A stretch of 64,000 nt of DNA. It comes from JAICMB01 sp035295125. Lineage in GTDB: Bacteria; Acidobacteriota; Terriglobia; Bryobacterales; Bryobacteraceae. The first letter of the stretch is position 1, and every line of letters starts with the position of its first letter. The translations under genes were made by a program, and so were the position numbers. The stretch is taken from positions 372,001-436,000 of the forward strand of contig DATGJP010000095.1 in the NCBI GenBank assembly GCA_035295125.1, read 5' to 3'. Positions 7,752 to 17,774 of this stretch are shown here, in pieces. Under the pieces are notes generated by a model that ran no database searches, had not been told where the DNA came from, and saw only the letters and a program-made list of their open reading frames with translations.

Positions 7752-8798
7752 ATGCCCGAACCTCGCAAGCTTCGTGTCGGAGTGCTGATGGGAGGAGCGT
7801 CCGCGGAGCGCGAAATCTCCCTGGCCTCCGGAAAAAACATCGCCGACCACCTGCCGCGCGACCGCTACGAAGTGGTGATGCTCGATACACTCGCGCTGAT
7901 GACTCACAACCCGAACGTCCCCGCTGAGCTCCTTGCTCCCGAGCGAGCCCGCCTCCTCCCGGCGACGGTGAGAGAAGGAATCGAACAGACCTCCCGCGAG
8001 TTGTTGCCTGCAACGGCAATCGTCCAGCCCGAGAGCAAGATCGACGTCGCTTTTCTGGCGCTGCACGGCCGCTTTGGAGAAGATGGAACACTGCAAGGCC
8101 TCCTGGAACTCATCGGAATTCCCTTCGTCGGCTCGGGCACGCTCGCCTCTGCCCTGGCCATGGACAAGGTTATGGCAAAGAAGATCTTTCGCGCCGAGGG
8201 ACTCCCGACGCCGAAATCCTGCGTCGTCGAGAAACACTCCTTCTCGGAAGCCGACCTCCAGCGCCTCGAATCGATGCTTCCCGCCGTCATCAAACCCGTC
8301 CGTCAAGGCTCCAGCATCGGAATCTCGCTTGTCGACGAGGCCGCAGCGCTGCACGCGGCCATCCTCGAAGCATTCCGTTTCGATGGCCGCCTCCTGGTCG
8401 AGGAGCGAATCGTCGGGCGCGAATTCACAGCCGGAGTGATCGGAAATCGTGACCTCACCGCGCTTCCGGTAGTCGAAATCATCCCCAAACGCGATTTCTT
8501 CGACTACAAGGCGAAATACGACGCCGCATGCTCCGACGAGATTTGTCCCGCGGATATTCCGGCCGAGCTCGCCGCGGAGGCGCAATCGCTGGCCCTTCGC
8601 GCGCATCGGGCCCTCGACTGCCGCGGGCTCTCGAGGACCGACCTCATTCTGGGCCCTGAAGGCTTCACCATCCTCGAAGTGAACACCCTTCCGGGCCTGA
8701 CGGAAAACAGTCTCATCCCCAAAGCCGCTAAAGCCGCCGGCATTTCATTCCCCGAACTCCTCCACCACCTGATCCAGCTCGCCCTCGAACGCGAGTGA
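7752..8798 (+). CDS. ddl: D-alanine--D-alanine ligase
   Basis: This cytoplasmic ATP-grasp enzyme joins two D-alanines for peptidoglycan precursors. Seen in order: the N-terminal VGVLMGGASAEREISLASG motif, FLALHGRFGEDGTLQGLLEL, the SALAMDKVMAKKIF segment, the ATP-grasp loop KPVRQGSSIGIS, LVEERIVGREFTAGVIG, and the metal/substrate end EVNTLPGLTENSLIPKAA. The length of 348 residues is normal. The ATG follows a divergent gap of 51 bases after the minus-strand gene. No MurC-type neighbour is present, so it lies outside a dcw cluster. Confidence 0.96.
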   Translation: MPEPRKLRVGVLMGGASAEREISLASGKNIADHLPRDRYEVVMLDTLALMTHNPNVPAELLAPERARLLPATVREGIEQTSRELLPATAIVQPESKIDVAFLALHGRFGEDGTLQGLLELIGIPFVGSGTLASALAMDKVMAKKIFRAEGLPTPKSCVVEKHSFSEADLQRLESMLPAVIKPVRQGSSIGISLVDEAAALHAAILEAFRFDGRLLVEERIVGREFTAGVIGNRDLTALPVVEIIPKRDFFDYKAKYDAACSDEICPADIPAELAAEAQSLALRAHRALDCRGLSRTDLILGPEGFTILEVNTLPGLTENSLIPKAAKAAGISFPELLHHLIQLALERE

Positions 8799-8844
8799 AT
8801 CCAAAATCCCGAGTTGCCCCGTACCCTGTAACAGGAGAATTCCG

Positions 8845-9333
8845 ATGCTCAAATTACTTTGCGGCGCCGCCGCAGCTTTAACCCTGATCGCCTCCGCCGG
8901 CGCACAAACCAAAATCAGCGGAGCCATAACTTGCGGCAAACCAGATATTAACCACGCTGTGCCGGTAGGCGACAGCAAGACACACGTGATCCTGCTCCAG
9001 CAAACGAAGTGCACCTGGAGCAAGCCAATCGAGATGGAGGGACTCCAAACCAAAGATGACCTCGGCACCGGCACCGCCGACGTGCACGGAACCACTTCGC
9101 AGGATCGCGGCTACGATGTGACCACCATGTCTAACGGAGACAAGGTTTACGTCCGCAGCCAGGGAACCAGCAAGCTGAAAGGCGAAATGCTCGACTCCGG
9201 CGAAGGCAAGTGGTCCTTCAGCGGAGGCACCGGCAAGTTTAAAAGCCTGACCGGAGGGGGAACTTTCAAGCTGACCGGGAATGCCGACGGCTCCGTGACG
9301 GTCAATATCGAGGGCCAGTACACGATGAAGTAA
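8845..9333 (+). CDS. Small secreted protein of unknown function
   Basis: A 162-residue protein with a clear signal peptide (MLKLLCGAAAALTLIASAGA, then QTK) and a good ribosome binding site (AGGAG seven bases before the ATG). The mature part is rich in Gly, Thr and Lys, and alternating polar and hydrophobic residues (GTSKLKGEMLDSGEGKWSFS, then GGTGKFKSLTGGGTFKLTG) suggest a small beta-barrel. Two cysteines in the first third could pair. I do not recognise the family; a lipocalin- or allene oxide cyclase-like barrel is a guess from pattern only. It is 46 bases after ddl, but a functional link is not evident. Confidence 0.7.
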   Translation: MLKLLCGAAAALTLIASAGAQTKISGAITCGKPDINHAVPVGDSKTHVILLQQTKCTWSKPIEMEGLQTKDDLGTGTADVHGTTSQDRGYDVTTMSNGDKVYVRSQGTSKLKGEMLDSGEGKWSFSGGTGKFKSLTGGGTFKLTGNADGSVTVNIEGQYTMK

Positions 9334-9364
9334 TTTCCCCCTTCCACGAGATCATCTACTGGAG

Positions 9365-9370
9365 TACACT
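9365..9370 (+). promoter_or_regulatory. Candidate -10 element for padR, possibly a leaderless transcript
   Basis: TACACT ends seven bases before the padR ATG at 9377, and no Shine-Dalgarno lies between them. A TSS at the usual distance would fall at or next to the start codon. The element sits in the small inverted repeat TACTGGAGTA (9356-9365), a plausible PadR self-operator. No good -35 box is seen. Confidence 0.35.
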
Positions 9371-9376
9371 AATGGC

Positions 9377-9730
9377 ATGCCCAAACGCGGGACGCCTCCA
9401 CTGCAAGGCGAAGTCCTCCAGGGAACACTGGATCTACTGATATTACGGACGCTGGTGACGGGACCGGCGCATGGCCACACGATCGCCTACGCCATTGAAC
9501 GCCGATCGGAAGATGTTCTGCAGGTACAGCACGGGTCCCTCTTTCCCGCCTTGCACCGTCTCGAAGATCGCGGCTGGATCGCGTCCTTTTGGGGGACCTC
9601 GGAAAACAACCGCAAAGCCCGCTACTACCGTCTGACGCCGGCGGGCAAGAAACAACTCCACGAGCAAACCGGCCGGTGGGACCAACTGGTACAGGCCATC
9701 GGCCGCGTTCTCCGCCCAGCCGAGGATTGA
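9377..9730 (+). CDS. PadR-family transcriptional regulator
   Basis: A 117-residue winged-helix regulator. The family core is seen as QGTLDLLILRTLVTGPAHGH (helix 1), then the recognition region VLQVQHGSLFPALHRLEDRG and the wing NRKARYYRLTPAGKKQL. PadR proteins are usually repressors, and in acidobacteria they commonly precede ADOP permeases. The stop is followed three bases later by the first permease ATG, so it heads a five-gene operon and probably controls it. The ligand is unknown. Confidence 0.93.
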   Translation: MPKRGTPPLQGEVLQGTLDLLILRTLVTGPAHGHTIAYAIERRSEDVLQVQHGSLFPALHRLEDRGWIASFWGTSENNRKARYYRLTPAGKKQLHEQTGRWDQLVQAIGRVLRPAED

Positions 9731-9733
9731 GAC

Positions 9734-12394
9734 ATGGGCTGGAGCCGCTACTTCCACCGCAAGCGTTGGGATGAAGAGCGCGCCCGCGAACTGGAAGCAT
9801 ATCTCAACGCCGAAACTCTCGAAAACATTGCCCGTGGCCTGTCGCCCGGCGAGGCCCGCCATGCAGCCCGCCGCAAACTCGGCGATCCAATACTGATCCG
9901 CGAGGAGATCTACCGCATGAATACCCTCAGCATGCTTGACGCCGTTATACAAGACCTCCGCCATGGCATCCGCCTCCTGCGGCTGAATCCTGGCTTCACG
10001 ATCGTGGCGATCCTCTCGCTGACCCTTGGCATCGGCGCAAACACGGCGATCTTCCAACTCCTCGACGCCGTCCGTTTGCGAACACTGCCGGTCCGCAAGC
10101 CAAACGAACTGGCTCGGATCCGGATCGCCAATCAGAATGATACGCCGGGAATTTCCACAGGCCCTCAGACTGACAGCACGTATCCGCTTTGGGAGCAAAT
10201 TCGCGAACACCAGCAGGCCTTCTCGGGCCTCTTCGCCTTTGGCAGTGACGGATCCAATCTCACCACGGGAGGCCAGGTGCGCTCCGCCGACATGCTTTGG
10301 GTGAGCGGTGATTTTTTCAACGTGCTGGGAGTGGTTCCCGCTCTCGGAACATTTTTCGCTGCCACCGACGACAAGCCGGGCTGCGGGGCCCCAGGCGTGG
10401 TCTTGAGCTACGCTTTCTGGCAGCGTGAATATGGAGGCGACCCCGCCGCAATCGGAAAAACGATCACCCTCGATTCCCATCCGTTTCCTGTCCTCGGCGT
10501 CTCCAGCCCCTGGTTTACGGGCCTGCAGGTGGGTCATGGCTTCGATGTGGCGGTCCCGCTCTGCTCCGCCGCGATCCTGCGCCCCGAGCGTCTCCCGCGG
10601 AGTGACTATTGGTGGCTCGACATCATGGGCCGCCGCAAACCGGACTGGTCGGTCGAGCGGGCCTCGGCGCACCTTGCCGCGATTTCCCCCGCGATCTTCG
10701 AGGCCACACAACCCACCGGGTATTCCCATGACGCGCGCAAGTACCTTGCCAACAAGCTACAGGCCGTAGCCGCCGATACCGGGGTCTCGCCGCTTCGCGA
10801 ACGATTCAGCGACTCGCTTTTGCTTCTCCTGGCAACCGCCGGCCTGGTGCTTTTGGTGGCATGCGCCAATCTCGCCAACCTGATGCTGGCCCGCGCAACC
10901 GCCCGCGAACGCGAACTCGCCATCCGCCTCGCCATCGGGGCATCGCGCAATCGCCTCTTTCGCCAAATGCTCTCGGAGAGCCTGCTCCTCGCCGCGTCCG
11001 GTGCGATCTTCGGCATTCTGCTCGCTCGGGCGCTCAGCAGTTTCCTGGTTTCCTTCTTGAGCGGAGACGGCGGCCGCATGCTCATCGACTTGACGCTCGA
11101 CTGGCGAGTGACCGGATTCACCGCGGCATTGGCGATCCTGACTTGTGCCCTTTTCGGCCTGACGCCGGCACTCCGCGCCACCCGGACCGAACCCGTCAGC
11201 GCCATGAGAGCCGGCGGGCGCGGCCTCACCATGAGCCGCGACCGCTTCGGATTTCGTCGCGTCCTTGTCATCTCGCAAATTGCGGTTTCCCTGGCGCTCC
11301 TCGTCGGCGGGCTCCTCTTCTCGCGCAGTCTTCGGAATCTGCTGAACGTGGACACCGGCTTTCGCCCGCAGAACGTTTTGATCGCCAACGTGAACTGGGC
11401 GGCCCTCCACATCACAGACCACGACCTGCTCGACCGGCTGCGAGCGGTCCAGGGCGTGGACGCGGCATCGAGCGCGACGATTGTTCCCCTGAATGGATCT
11501 TCCTGGACCATGGGGGTTCGTTTTGATAACGGAGGGCACGGCCCCTCGAAGTTCAGTTGGATCAGCCCCGCCTACTTTAAAACACTCGGCACACCGCTGA
11601 TGGAAGGCCGCGATTTTGACGATCGCGACACCGCCACTTCACAGAAGGTCGCTATCGTCAACCAGGACTTTGCGCGCCGTTACCTGGGTACCGCTGATCC
11701 CATCGGAAAAACCTTTCGCACCGAGATGGAACCCGGCTATCCGGAAACGCTCTACACGGTTGTCGGGTTGGTCAGGAACACTCACTACGGGAGTTTGTGG
11801 GAGAAGCAGTTGCCCATTTGCTTTGCCGTCGATACGCAGTATCCGAAAGCGGGGACCTCCCACGCGAACATTCTCATCCATACCAGCGCTCCGGTTCCCG
11901 ATGCCCTGTCGCAGGTTAAACAGGCGATATCGGATCTCAATCCCGCCATCACTTTCGACCTGTATCCGATGGAACCGCAAATCGAAGCCAGTCTCATCGG
12001 CGAGCGTCTGATGGCGGCGCTCTCCGCGTTTTTCGGCGGACTCGCGTTCCTGCTGGCCACGGTCGGCTTGTACGGCGTGATCTCCTACATGGTGGCGCAG
12101 CGCCGCAACGAGATTGGAATCCGCATGGCGCTGGGCGCCGATCGCCTCGGCGTGGTCGCCATGATTCTCCGTGAAGCAGGCGGCCTTCTGCTGGCCGGGG
12201 TTCCCATCGGCATCATTGTCGCGCTCATGGCGGGACGCGCCGCCCGGTCCATGCTCTTCGGCTTGCAACCGAACGACCCGCTGACGATTGCGACGGCGGT
12301 GGTGGCCCTTGGAGTAGTGGCAATTTCCGCCAGCTACATCCCCGCGCGACGAGCCGCACGGCTCGATCCGATGGCTGCCTTGCGAGAGGAGTAA
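9734..12394 (+). CDS. ADOP-family orphan ABC permease, paralogue 1
   Basis: An 886-residue membrane protein of the acidobacterial duplicated orphan permease type. Residues 1-60 form the cytoplasmic prefix ending RREEIY-like (here RKLGDPILIREEIYRMN). Then comes a transmembrane segment (ILSLTLGIGANTAIFQLLDA), a MacB-type periplasmic domain, three helices of the first FtsX unit near residues 355-475 (LLLATAGLVLLVACANLANL, RELAIRLAIGASRNRLFRQM), a second periplasmic domain and a C-terminal FtsX unit (GLYGVISYMVAQRRNEIGIR). The C-terminus PARRAARLDPMAALREE is the family ending. No ATP-binding subunit is encoded nearby. MacB relatives act as mechanotransmission pumps, but ADOP function is unknown. 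Confidence 0.93.
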   Translation: MGWSRYFHRKRWDEERARELEAYLNAETLENIARGLSPGEARHAARRKLGDPILIREEIYRMNTLSMLDAVIQDLRHGIRLLRLNPGFTIVAILSLTLGIGANTAIFQLLDAVRLRTLPVRKPNELARIRIANQNDTPGISTGPQTDSTYPLWEQIREHQQAFSGLFAFGSDGSNLTTGGQVRSADMLWVSGDFFNVLGVVPALGTFFAATDDKPGCGAPGVVLSYAFWQREYGGDPAAIGKTITLDSHPFPVLGVSSPWFTGLQVGHGFDVAVPLCSAAILRPERLPRSDYWWLDIMGRRKPDWSVERASAHLAAISPAIFEATQPTGYSHDARKYLANKLQAVAADTGVSPLRERFSDSLLLLLATAGLVLLVACANLANLMLARATARERELAIRLAIGASRNRLFRQMLSESLLLAASGAIFGILLARALSSFLVSFLSGDGGRMLIDLTLDWRVTGFTAALAILTCALFGLTPALRATRTEPVSAMRAGGRGLTMSRDRFGFRRVLVISQIAVSLALLVGGLLFSRSLRNLLNVDTGFRPQNVLIANVNWAALHITDHDLLDRLRAVQGVDAASSATIVPLNGSSWTMGVRFDNGGHGPSKFSWISPAYFKTLGTPLMEGRDFDDRDTATSQKVAIVNQDFARRYLGTADPIGKTFRTEMEPGYPETLYTVVGLVRNTHYGSLWEKQLPICFAVDTQYPKAGTSHANILIHTSAPVPDALSQVKQAISDLNPAITFDLYPMEPQIEASLIGERLMAALSAFFGGLAFLLATVGLYGVISYMVAQRRNEIGIRMALGADRLGVVAMILREAGGLLLAGVPIGIIVALMAGRAARSMLFGLQPNDPLTIATAVVALGVVAISASYIPARRAARLDPMAALREE

Positions 12395-12396
12395 AC

Positions 12397-15093
12397 ATGT
12401 CCTGGATGCGATTCTTCCGCCGGCGGCGCTGGGATGAAGAGCGCGCCCGCGAACTCGAGGCCTACCTCGAGAGCGAAACCGATGAAAACATCGCCCACGG
12501 CGAATCGCCCGACGAGGCCCGCCACGCCGCGCGACGCAAATTGGGAAACCCTACGCTGATCCGGGAGGAGATTTACCACATGAACACCCTCGGCTTCGTT
12601 GAAAGCACCTGGCAGGATCTGCGTCACAGTCTCCGTCTGCTGCGCCTGGCCCCCTCCTTCACGACGGTGGCGATTCTTTCCCTCGCCCTGGGAATCGGAG
12701 CGAACACAGCGATTTTCCAACTTCTGGATGCCGTCCGCCTGCGCGCCTTGCCGGTCAAAGATCCGCAACAGATCGCCGAAATCAATTTCGACCACCGCGG
12801 CTTCTACGCTGGATCGAGCCGCGCCTTTTACCCCAGCCTCACCAATCCTCTCTGGGAACAGATCCGCGACCGGCAGCAGGGGTTTTCCGGCGTCACTGCA
12901 TTCGGCGCCGAGCGGTTCAACATGGCTCGCGGAGGAGAGGCGCGCTACGCCCAAGGTCTCTTCGTAAGCGGCGAATTCTTCAAGGTTTTGGGCGTTCCAC
13001 CGATCCTGGGCCGCGTCTTCACGCATGACGATGACCGCCGCGGATGCAGTTCCCCCGGCGCGGTCATCAGCTACGGATTCTGGCAACGGGAATTCGGAGG
13101 CGCCCCCGGCGTCGTGGGTAGGAACATCACGCTGGAAAGCCATCCTTTCACGATTGTCGGCGTCACTCCGGCAAGTTTCTATGGTGTCGAGATGGGCCGC
13201 ACGTTTGACGTCGCGGTTCCGCTTTGCGCCGAACCCATCACCGAAGGGGAATCGTCACTTTACAGCGATCGCGCCGGCTGGTGGTTGGCCGCAATTGGCC
13301 GGCTGAAACCCGGCTGGAGCCTGGCGCAAGCCACGAGCCAACTGCATGCCATTTCGAAAGCCGCATTCGCGGCGACGCTGCCGGAATGGTATGGGGCCGG
13401 AAACGCACGGCAGTACACGGAGGGATTTCTGCTGCGAGCCGTGCCCGCCAGCGCTGGCATATCCAAATTGCGCGAACAATACGAATACCCACTCTCGCTA
13501 CTTCTGGGGATCGCGGGTTTCGTGCTCCTCATTGCTTGCGCGAACCTCGCCAATCTTTTGCTCGCACGCACCAGCGCGCGGGAACGCGAAATCGCGGTGC
13601 GCCTTGCCTTAGGGGCTTCCCGCACACGCCTGGTCCGGCAGTTGCTCACGGAGTCGATCCTGCTCGCCGCGGGTGGAGGGCTCGCCGGAATCCTGCTGGC
13701 AAGAAATCTAAGCTCGTTCCTGGTCTCGTTCCTCAGCACGCAGGACAATCCCCTGTTTGTCGACTTACGCCCCGATTGGCGAGTGCTCGCGTTCACGACC
13801 GCGCTGGCAGCCCTCACATGTGTACTTTTCGGCGTCGCGCCCGCGTTGCGCGCTACCCGTGCCGAACCCAACAGCGCCATGCGCGCCGGCGGACGCGGCC
13901 TCACCGCCGGACGTGAACGCTTCGGACTGCGGCGCATGCTGGTTGTCTCTCAAGTAGCTTTGTCCCTGGTGCTGTTGGTAGGGGCGCTGCTGTTCGTCCG
14001 CAGCCTCCGTAACCTGACCACCCTCGACGCGGGGTTTCGCCAGAGCGGCATTCTGATCGCCGCGGTGGATTTCAGCTCGCTCGGGCTGCCTCAGGAGCGC
14101 CGACAGGCGCTGAAGCACGAGTTGGTGCAGCACGTCGCTGCCGTGCCGGGCGTCGATTCGGTCGCCGAGACCATTCCGTTGCAATGGGGCGATGGCGATA
14201 ACACCGGGGTGCTCGCCGCTAGCGCCGATCATCATTCCCTGGGAGAAACTAACCTCAACTCGGTCAGCACCGGATACTTCAAGACTCTCGGGATCGCACT
14301 CGTCGCGGGCCGCGACTTCGATTCGCGCGATACCTTAAAGGCCCCCAAAGTTGCAGTGGTAAACGAGGAGTTCAGGCGCAAGTTTATCGAAGCCGCGAAT
14401 CCGCTTGGGCAGAGAGTCCGTATACCCGCGCTGCCGCCTCACGAAGACCACGTTTATACCGTCGTCGGAGTGGTGAGGAATGCGAAGTACCAGGAGCTTC
14501 GCGAAGAGTTCCAGCCGATTCTGTACTTTGCCGAATCGCAGGATGAGCATCCCGCGCCCGCGGCCCACATCCTGATCCACTCTCAAACGTCGCTGACAGC
14601 GCTCACCACGGGTATCAAAGCGGCGATCGGCCAAGTCAACCCTGAAATTGGAATAGAATTTCACGTCTTCCAGACCCAACTCCGCAATTCGATTCTGCGC
14701 GACCGGTTGATGGCCACGCTCTCGGGATTCTTCGGTTTTCTCGCGGTGGTGCTGGCGACGGTCGGCCTCTATGGCGTCATCTCCTACATGGTGGCTCGCC
14801 GCCGCAACGAGATCGGGATTCGCATGGCTCTGGGGGCCGATTCGCGCGAGGTAGTCCGGATGATTCTCAGGGAAGCCGGATGGCTGCTTTTGATCGGCTT
14901 GAGTATCGGAGTGTTGCTCTCGCTTGCCATCGCCCGAACGGCCGCTTCATTCCTGTTCGGTCTGCAACCCCACGACCCGTCCACGATCACCCTGGCCATC
15001 GCGTTATTGGGGGCGGTCGCGATTGCGGCGAGTTGCCTGCCCGCCCGGCGCGCCGCGCGCCTCGATCCGCTCGTGGCGTTGCGAGAAGAGTAG
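12397..15093 (+). CDS. ADOP-family orphan ABC permease, paralogue 2
   Basis: An 898-residue paralogue, colinear with its neighbours from the RRRWDEERARELEAYLE prefix to the PARRAARLDPLVALREE end. The first transmembrane segment and the two FtsX units are at the same relative positions as in paralogue 1. The periplasmic domains differ most: for example, residues 130-150 here (FDHRGFYAGSSRAFYPS) are unrelated to paralogue 1. This suggests that substrate or partner specificity lies there. It starts two bases after the upstream stop, behind a GAGAGG ribosome binding site embedded in the last codons of paralogue 1. Confidence 0.93.
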   Translation: MSWMRFFRRRRWDEERARELEAYLESETDENIAHGESPDEARHAARRKLGNPTLIREEIYHMNTLGFVESTWQDLRHSLRLLRLAPSFTTVAILSLALGIGANTAIFQLLDAVRLRALPVKDPQQIAEINFDHRGFYAGSSRAFYPSLTNPLWEQIRDRQQGFSGVTAFGAERFNMARGGEARYAQGLFVSGEFFKVLGVPPILGRVFTHDDDRRGCSSPGAVISYGFWQREFGGAPGVVGRNITLESHPFTIVGVTPASFYGVEMGRTFDVAVPLCAEPITEGESSLYSDRAGWWLAAIGRLKPGWSLAQATSQLHAISKAAFAATLPEWYGAGNARQYTEGFLLRAVPASAGISKLREQYEYPLSLLLGIAGFVLLIACANLANLLLARTSAREREIAVRLALGASRTRLVRQLLTESILLAAGGGLAGILLARNLSSFLVSFLSTQDNPLFVDLRPDWRVLAFTTALAALTCVLFGVAPALRATRAEPNSAMRAGGRGLTAGRERFGLRRMLVVSQVALSLVLLVGALLFVRSLRNLTTLDAGFRQSGILIAAVDFSSLGLPQERRQALKHELVQHVAAVPGVDSVAETIPLQWGDGDNTGVLAASADHHSLGETNLNSVSTGYFKTLGIALVAGRDFDSRDTLKAPKVAVVNEEFRRKFIEAANPLGQRVRIPALPPHEDHVYTVVGVVRNAKYQELREEFQPILYFAESQDEHPAPAAHILIHSQTSLTALTTGIKAAIGQVNPEIGIEFHVFQTQLRNSILRDRLMATLSGFFGFLAVVLATVGLYGVISYMVARRRNEIGIRMALGADSREVVRMILREAGWLLLIGLSIGVLLSLAIARTAASFLFGLQPHDPSTITLAIALLGAVAIAASCLPARRAARLDPLVALREE

Positions 15094-15099
15094 AACGCC

Positions 15100-17772
15100 A
15101 TGGGATTCACCCGTTTCTTCCGACGCCGTCACTGGGACGCCGAGCGGACTCGCGAAATCGAGACCTACATCGAAAATGAAACCGCGGACAATATCGCCCG
15201 CGGCATGGCGCCTGAAGAGGCTCGCCACGCGGCATACCGGAAATTCGGCAATCCCACTTTCATTCGCGAGGAGATCTACAGCATGAACAGCATCGGCCTG
15301 TTGGAATCGATTTGGCAAGACTTGCGCCACGCGGCGCGGCTCCTGCGCCTGAATCCCGCGTTCGCGCTCGTGGCCATCCTCTCGCTCGGGCTTGGCATTG
15401 GAGCCAACACTGCCATCTTCCAGCTTCTCGACGCGGTACGCATGCGAACTCTCCCCGTCAGGAATCCCCAGAATCTCGCCCGCGTCCTGATCGTCAAGAG
15501 GACCAACTACTCCGGGTGGTTCGCGGGACGCTACGGCAATATGACGTACCCGCTTTGGGAGCAGATTCGCGAGCATCAGCAGGCGTTTTCCGGGGTGTTC
15601 GCCTGGGGCACCGCAGCCTTCAACCTGTCGCCGAGCGGCGAGCGGCGCATGAATAACAACGGACTCTGGGTTAGCGGCGAATTTTTCCCGGAACTCGGTG
15701 TTCAGCCCCTGTTGGGCCGGCTTCTCACCCCGGAAGACGACCGTCCGGCGTGCGCGTCGCCGGGCGTCGTGATCAGCTCTGCCTTCTGGAAGCGCGAATT
15801 CGTCGGAGCTCCGTCCGCGGTTGGCTCCAAGCTTATCCTCAACGGACGTCCAATGGAAGTTCTGGGCGTTACTCCACCCGAGTTTTATGGGCCGGAAGTG
15901 GGACGTTCTTACGACATCGCGGTGCCGTTTTGCGCGGAGACAGCCCTCGAAGGCGAATCCGGCAGGTTACAACGGCGGGATGCCTGGTGGCTCGTGGTGA
16001 TGGGCAGGCTGAAACCGAGATGGTCGCTGGAGCAGGCTTCCTCCCAACTGTCTTCCATCTCGCCCGGCATTTTCCAAGCCACGTTGCCGGACAGTTTCAA
16101 CCCCGTAGAAGCGAAACAGTACTTGGCATACAAGCTGTTTGCCTACCCCGCCGAATCGGGCGTCACGCAGCTCGACTCCCGACCGTTGTGGCTGCTGCTT
16201 GCGATCTCAGGTCTGGTCCTGCTGATCGCCTGCGTCAATCTCGCGAACTTGATGCTGGCTCGATCCAGCGTGCGCGCGCGGGAATTTGCGGTACGTCTGG
16301 CGATCGGCGCATCGCGAGGCCGGCTCATTCGCCAACTGCTCTCGGAAAGCCTGCTGTTAGCCATGCTGGGCGCCAGCCTTGCCGTTGTGCTAACCCGCTC
16401 TCTCGGCGAATTTCTGATCTCGATTATGGATGCCTCGGTCTATCTCGACCTGGCGCCCGATTGGCGTGTATTCGCATTTACCGCCGGGGTCGCCGGGTTG
16501 ACATGCCTTCTCTTCGGACTGACTCCGGCGCTGCACGCCACCCGAACGGATCCCCACAACACAATGAAGACGGGCGGCCGCGGGCTGACCGCCGCGCGTG
16601 AACGCTTCAGCGTCCGCCGAATGCTCGTGGTATCTCAAGTAGCCCTGGCCATGGTGCTGCTGGTCGGCGCCATTCTCTTTTCGGCGACCTTTCACAACAT
16701 GTTGACGATGGACGCCGGTTTCCGGCAGGACGGCATCCTGGACCTGGCCGTGAGCTATGGAAAGCTGAACCTGTCCCCGGAGCAACGCCCCGTTTTCCGC
16801 GCTGAGCTGCTTCGCCGCATTCGTAATCTGCCGCAAGTGGAATCCGCGGCCACCGCCCGCATCGTCCCCGCAATGGAAGCCAACTGGGATGACAAGGTTT
16901 ATGTTGGCGCGGCGCAGCAGGGCGAATCGAAGATCAACCGCGTCAGTTCCGGCTACTTCCAGGCGCTCGAAACCCCGTTGCTTTCGGGCCGCGATTTCAA
17001 CGACTACGACACACCGTCCTCGCCCCCCGTTGCGATCGTGAACGAGAAGTTCGCCCGCCAGATTCTGGGCACAACGAACCCACTGGGCCGCACTTTCCAT
17101 TTCGAAGGCGATGCCGGCGAGAAGCAGCCTGTTTACCAGGTTGTGGGGCTCGCCAGAGACTCCAAGTTCGACGATCTGCGAGACGACGTCAAGCCCATCG
17201 CTTTTATCGCAGAGTCGCAAAACGCGCAGCCGGAAGCTGCCGTCACGATCCTGATCCACTCCACGGCGCCGCTGGCCGATCTCACCGGCGTTTTGAAGCG
17301 CACCCTCACTGAATTCAGTCCCCAGCTCAGCTTCCGGTTCGCAGTATTCCGGACGGAAGTCCGCGGCTTTTTCGTTCGCGAACGATTGATGGCATCGCTA
17401 TCAAGTTTCTTCGGGGTTCTTGCGGTGATCCTGGCGATCATCGGACTTTACGGCGTCGTATCCTACATGGTCACTCGACGGACCAACGAGATCGGGATCC
17501 GCGTCGCGCTGGGAGCAAGCCGCACTTCGGTAGTGGGGCTCGTTCTGCGAGAGGCCGCGATTTTGGTGACCGCCGGCCTGACGGCGGGCACGCTTCTCTC
17601 GCTGGCGCTCGCGCAAACGGCGGCGTCGCTGTTATATGGTCTGCAGCCCCGAGATCCTGCGGTTATCCTGCTCGCGATCACGATACTGGCGACAGTGGCC
17701 ATCGCCGCGAGCTATCTACCGGCCCACCGTGCCGCGAGCCTCGATCCCGTGGCCGCCTTGCGAGAGGAATGA
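15100..17772 (+). CDS. ADOP-family orphan ABC permease, paralogue 3
   Basis: An 890-residue paralogue with the same architecture: a prefix (RRRHWDAERTREIETYIENE), the IFQLLDAVRMRTLPV segment, two MacB-like periplasmic domains and two FtsX units, ending PAHRAASLDPVAALREE. It keeps the ACVNLANLMLARSSVRAREF helix pair of the first FtsX unit. The start lies six bases after the previous stop, the widest spacing inside the array. It looks somewhat more diverged in the second periplasmic domain. Confidence 0.93.
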   Translation: MGFTRFFRRRHWDAERTREIETYIENETADNIARGMAPEEARHAAYRKFGNPTFIREEIYSMNSIGLLESIWQDLRHAARLLRLNPAFALVAILSLGLGIGANTAIFQLLDAVRMRTLPVRNPQNLARVLIVKRTNYSGWFAGRYGNMTYPLWEQIREHQQAFSGVFAWGTAAFNLSPSGERRMNNNGLWVSGEFFPELGVQPLLGRLLTPEDDRPACASPGVVISSAFWKREFVGAPSAVGSKLILNGRPMEVLGVTPPEFYGPEVGRSYDIAVPFCAETALEGESGRLQRRDAWWLVVMGRLKPRWSLEQASSQLSSISPGIFQATLPDSFNPVEAKQYLAYKLFAYPAESGVTQLDSRPLWLLLAISGLVLLIACVNLANLMLARSSVRAREFAVRLAIGASRGRLIRQLLSESLLLAMLGASLAVVLTRSLGEFLISIMDASVYLDLAPDWRVFAFTAGVAGLTCLLFGLTPALHATRTDPHNTMKTGGRGLTAARERFSVRRMLVVSQVALAMVLLVGAILFSATFHNMLTMDAGFRQDGILDLAVSYGKLNLSPEQRPVFRAELLRRIRNLPQVESAATARIVPAMEANWDDKVYVGAAQQGESKINRVSSGYFQALETPLLSGRDFNDYDTPSSPPVAIVNEKFARQILGTTNPLGRTFHFEGDAGEKQPVYQVVGLARDSKFDDLRDDVKPIAFIAESQNAQPEAAVTILIHSTAPLADLTGVLKRTLTEFSPQLSFRFAVFRTEVRGFFVRERLMASLSSFFGVLAVILAIIGLYGVVSYMVTRRTNEIGIRVALGASRTSVVGLVLREAAILVTAGLTAGTLLSLALAQTAASLLYGLQPRDPAVILLAITILATVAIAASYLPAHRAASLDPVAALREE

Positions 17773-17774
17773 GC

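Noticed and set aside
7752..8606. Long open frame on the minus strand antisense to ddl (7737-8606)
   Set aside because: It has no family features, its codon pattern mirrors ddl, and the sense frame encodes a complete D-Ala-D-Ala ligase.
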